From contig CP093830.1 in NCBI GenBank assembly GCA_033063855.1, positions 14,632,854 through 14,696,853 of the forward strand: a DNA stretch of 64,000 bases, in the 5' to 3' direction. Positions 60,697-64,000 of the stretch are shown here, piece by piece. The position numbers and the translations under genes are program-made. Each line of letters starts with the position of its first letter. Position 1 is the first letter of the stretch. The notes beneath the pieces were generated by a model. That model saw only the letters and a list, made by a program, of their open reading frames with translations. It did not search any database and had not been told where the DNA came from. The DNA comes from Smittia aterrima (lineage: Eukaryota > Arthropoda > Insecta > Diptera > Chironomidae).

Positions 60697-62849
60697 ATGT
60701 TAACTACTGAACAACACAAAATTAAAAGAAAAGATGATTACACACCGATCGAGGTTGAAAGTGTTTTCCGGAAAAGGAGGCAGGAAACAATGAACATCAA
60801 TGGATGGGGTTTCACGGACAGTATCTTTACTTATGAGAAAGGAGTTTTAAAATTCACAGGCAATAGGTGAGTTGCACAAATTTTTGGCAACAAAAAGGAA
60901 TTTAAAAATGTCTCGAAAGGACAAACCTTTATTGAACTTTGATCGTCCATAATTTATCATTGACAATCAGGTTTTGTTATTTTCAAAAGGTTCGTCTTCT
61001 TTACTATCTCATCTTAAACCTGTTTTAGACAAAATTTGAATAATTTCAACAATTTCTTTTTATTTCGCATTTAGATATCCGTTTTGCAATGTCCCATTTC
61101 CAAGGGCACGTGATTATCTTCTGAAAGTACTAAAATCGGATCTTCTCGATTATTCATATTACGTTAATCCTGTTTTCACGCAAAATGATTATCCACCGGC
61201 AGTAGAGAATCCTGAGTTTTGTATAGAACTTGAAAATGCAAAGATTGAATTCTCGTTGGATTTTGATGATCGATTTTTTCGATGTCGTGGTCAGTCGGCG
61301 AGAGATTTCTACGTCTTAAGATTCAAAAAGTTTAAACGAATCCCTGACATTGTCGTTTATCCGAAATGCCACAACGACGTTGAGGTTATAGTTAAGCTTG
61401 CAAACAAGTATCTCTCCGTCATCATTCCCTTCGGAGGTGGCACGAATATCACGCTCGCATTGAATTATTCGAAAACTGAAAACAAGAGATTTTTCATTTC
61501 ACTTGATACATCACAAATGAATCGAATTCTTTGGATCGATCGAACTTCGATGTTGGCGTGTATCGAATCAGGCATTGCTGGTAAAGACATGGAAGACGTT
61601 CTTAGATCAAGAGGACTTACTGTAGGTCATGAACCTGATTCTCTTGAGTTCTCGACGTTAGGCGGATGGGTCGCGACAAGATCCTCCGGAATGAAGCAAC
61701 AAACATATGGAAATATCGAGCAGATTATTTCAAAATGTTCGCTGGTGACAAGCGTAGGCACACTTGAAAAAAATTATCAAGGACCACGTGCTGCAATCGG
61801 GCCTGATTTCGATCAAGTTGTGCTGGGTTCTGAAGGAACACTCGGAGTCATTACGGACATCGTCGTCAAAGTTCATCCCGTTCCTGAAGTTAGACGTTGT
61901 GGTAGCATAATGTTTCCTGACTTTGAATTCGGAACGAATTTCATGTACGAAATTTCAAAGTTACGTACTAAACCATCGAGCTTAAGATTAGTCGATAACA
62001 TTCATTTTCAAATCGGCAACGCACTTCATAACAATTCGTCTGGCTTTCTCGGTGAATTTGTCGATGAATTTAAAAGATTTTGTGCTACATATATTTTTTG
62101 GTTCGACTTGGAGAAGATTTCATTGGCGACTTATGTAATAGAAGGCGAGAAAAAAGATGTTGATTCGATTGAGGACAAACTTAAAGATGCGGCAAGAAAG
62201 TTTTGGGGATTGACAGCTGGACCCAAGTATGCTGAACGAGCTTATTTGATGACATTCACAGTTTGCTATGTCCGGGTTAGTTAAATATGAATTTAATTGA
62301 TCTAAAAACTAATGGTCATTCTTTTCAAGGACTTGTTCTTCGACATGGGATTTCTGCTTGATTCTATTGAACCCTCAGTTTCATGGACCAAATGTTGGAA
62401 TTTAATTCAATCGATCAAACGGACTTGGAATGAAGAAATGTCTCGTCGAAAGATCAAAAATGTTCTTGCAGTTCGAATCTCTCAGGTTTACAATGATGGG
62501 TAATTGTGGATTAAACTGTTTTGAAAAACGAGAGTGAATACATGAAATTTATCGCATTTTTTCTTGTAGTGCTTGTGTGTATCTTTATTATGGAATTGGA
62601 CCAACGACCGAGAAAGATCAATACGAGACATTTGAAGAGATAACGGACATTCTGAGAGCTGCGGTCAAAGTCGCTGGTGGTACAATTTCGCATCATCACG
62701 GGATCGGTAAAAAATCGAGTAAAAACTACCCTGCAGCAGTTTCACGAGTTGGTGCTGACATGTTCCATGCAATCAAAGCCCAACTTGATCCCAATAATGT
62801 GTTCGATGCAGGAAATTTAGTTGAAGACGAGAAAGGTGCAAAGTTATAA
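60697..62849 (+). CDS. ADPS: alkyldihydroxyacetonephosphate synthase (ADPS/AGPS)
   Basis: Exons are 60697-60866, 61075-62275, 62330-62499 and 62570-62849, giving 606 aa. The enzyme exchanges the acyl chain of acyl-DHAP for a fatty alcohol, the step that makes the ether bond in plasmalogen synthesis, in peroxisomes, using FAD. Seen are the FAD-binding VAO-type blocks IIPFGGGTNIT, GHEPDSLEFSTLGGWVATRS and VVLGSEGTLGVITD, the C-terminal YNDGACVYLYYG, and the active-site SHHHGIGK. The protein ends AKL, a type 1 peroxisomal signal, whereas the human enzyme uses an N-terminal PTS2. The start ATG lies before NGWGFTDSIF, so there is no long leader that could carry a PTS2. Confidence 0.95.
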
Positions 62850-63027
62850 TTTATCTAAATGTTTATTTTTAAATTGATTGGGGATAACGAATAAATCAAA
62901 ATATCGTAGAAAATGTTTTCTCTTTCTACCGCCGCATCGAACTAGAATCTTAGCAACCACAAACTTTATTTTGACGACTAACAAATTTTCAGATATATTT
63001 CTTTTTGTCTAAGTTTAGCTTTCAACG
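62850..63027. other. short spacer between ADPS and IQUB
   Basis: Only about 180 bases separate the two genes; an AATAAA at 62890 serves ADPS, and the IQUB promoter must lie here. Confidence 0.5.
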
Positions 63028-64000
63028 ATGTCGGGTGTGAATGAAAATAAGAAATCAGTGACTGTAAAGATTCAATTACCTGACGATCACGAACGCACCG
63101 TTAATTCACTTGCTGTGAATTTTCCGAACACTTTTGATGTTGGTCATTTGAAAGAAGACATTGCTAAAAAATTTAAAATTTCAAGCGAATCTCTCGAAGT
63201 TTATCAAAACGAAGATGAAATTCCCAATCGTCAAATGTTGAGCAACTTAAATCTCAACGACTTTGGAATAATTGAGATCACACTAAAGCTTACAAATGAT
63301 GCAAGCAATCACGGAGTGAAATTAGACACTTGCGTTTATTATAGCAGCTTTACTGACGGCTTCACTGACATTATTACAGTTCATATTCCAACTGAAAACG
63401 AAAACGGCGAGATATCAACACGCGACTTGATTGTAGAAATCGAGAATAAATCGATTAAAAAGCCATTTATCGGTGGATTTGTCCACAAGAAGACAAGTAA
63501 GCAATAAGATCTTAAAAGTTTACAATCTAATATTTATATTTTCAGATGTTGAGTATCATCATGCATTCTCTCAAACTGGCCCAACTGTTGAGAACATCCA
63601 GAAAATTAAAGACGAGAAACTTTGTCGTGAGACTCAAACGATTGAATTGCGACGAAATGCTATGGTAAGTGCTGTCATGGAGATTTTACTTTAAAATATT
63701 ACTTATTCAAATAAAATATTACTTAGGACACGAACATTGATCGAGCAACTCAACACTTTGGAGATGCAAATGAACTCTTATTTCTTCAAGAATTCGATGA
63801 CGTTGAAGTTGAAAGCCAAGATTTTGAGACATTCGAAGAGTCCCAGAAGCGTAAAAGATTTCTCGAAAATGTTCTTCTGATTCAACGGAATTTCCGTCGG
63901 TAACTAATCTCATTGAGAAGTTTATTCGAATATTTCGTGAGTTTTACGTTTTTCTCATTATAGTTATAGATTGCAATGCTGCATTAAGACTTGTGCTGCA
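63028..64000 (+). CDS. IQ and ubiquitin-like domain-containing protein (IQUB), 5' part
   Basis: Exons are 63028-63496, 63546-63664, 63727-63899 and 63964 onward; the gene is cut by the window end. The first 90 or so residues form a ubiquitin-like domain (VTVKIQLPDDHERTVNSLAV, FDVGHLKEDIAKKF). After a linker comes NVEYHHAFSQTGPTVENIQK with ETQTIELRRNAM, matching the IQUB signature in vertebrates. An IQ-type motif (LIQRNFRRYRLQCCIK) spans the exon 3/4 junction. IQUB is an axonemal protein of motile cilia and sperm tails, associated with radial spokes. The start is the first ATG, and phases agree across the three introns. Confidence 0.88.

Overview
The window is eukaryotic and almost certainly from a dipteran insect. 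It is AT-rich, has short GT-AG introns (mostly 53-65 nt), and carries fly-type core promoters (TATA, TCAGTY initiator, DPE). Its recognisable genes include vrille, huckebein, an insect OS-D/chemosensory protein and Cyt-b5-r. The compact introns fit a small-genome lower dipteran (midge-like), but that placement is a guess. All gene models were spliced by hand from ORF phase, splice consensus and family knowledge; no database was searched.

Layout. 1-4.9 kb: noncoding DNA upstream of vrille with several E-box-type motifs. 4.9-6.9 kb: vrille (bZIP clock repressor). 7.4-8.5 kb, minus: actin maturation protease (ACTMAP). 9.3-23.8 kb: three tandem-sense paralogs of a secreted VWC-like cysteine-rich protein (copies A, B, C), interleaved with a chemosensory protein gene (12.7 kb) and huckebein (18.5 kb). 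23.8-30.4 kb: a gene desert. 30.4-43 kb: two paralogs of an unrecognised secreted protein with 14 cysteines and a hydrophobic C-terminus (GPI-like), with an antisense single-exon CFAP97-domain gene between them. 44-64 kb: a dense housekeeping block: DENND5 (minus), GGCT, RMDN, a BTB-BACK-TLDc protein, GCP4/Grip75 (minus), Cyt-b5-r (minus), ADPS, and the 5' part of IQUB, cut by the window end.

Most interesting: all three VWC copies have a TCAGTY initiator with a DPE placed exactly at +28, so promoter geometry was retained through duplication. Their introns show a GT-to-GC donor change and one in-frame intron gain or loss in copy C. The two 14-cysteine paralogs are an undescribed-looking family with large first introns. 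Two short elements with matching terminal inverted repeats (8591-8744 and 32351-32451) look like a hAT-type MITE family. DENND5 has an acceptor preceded by about 145 nt without any AG. No operons, CRISPR arrays, tRNA or rRNA genes were recognised.
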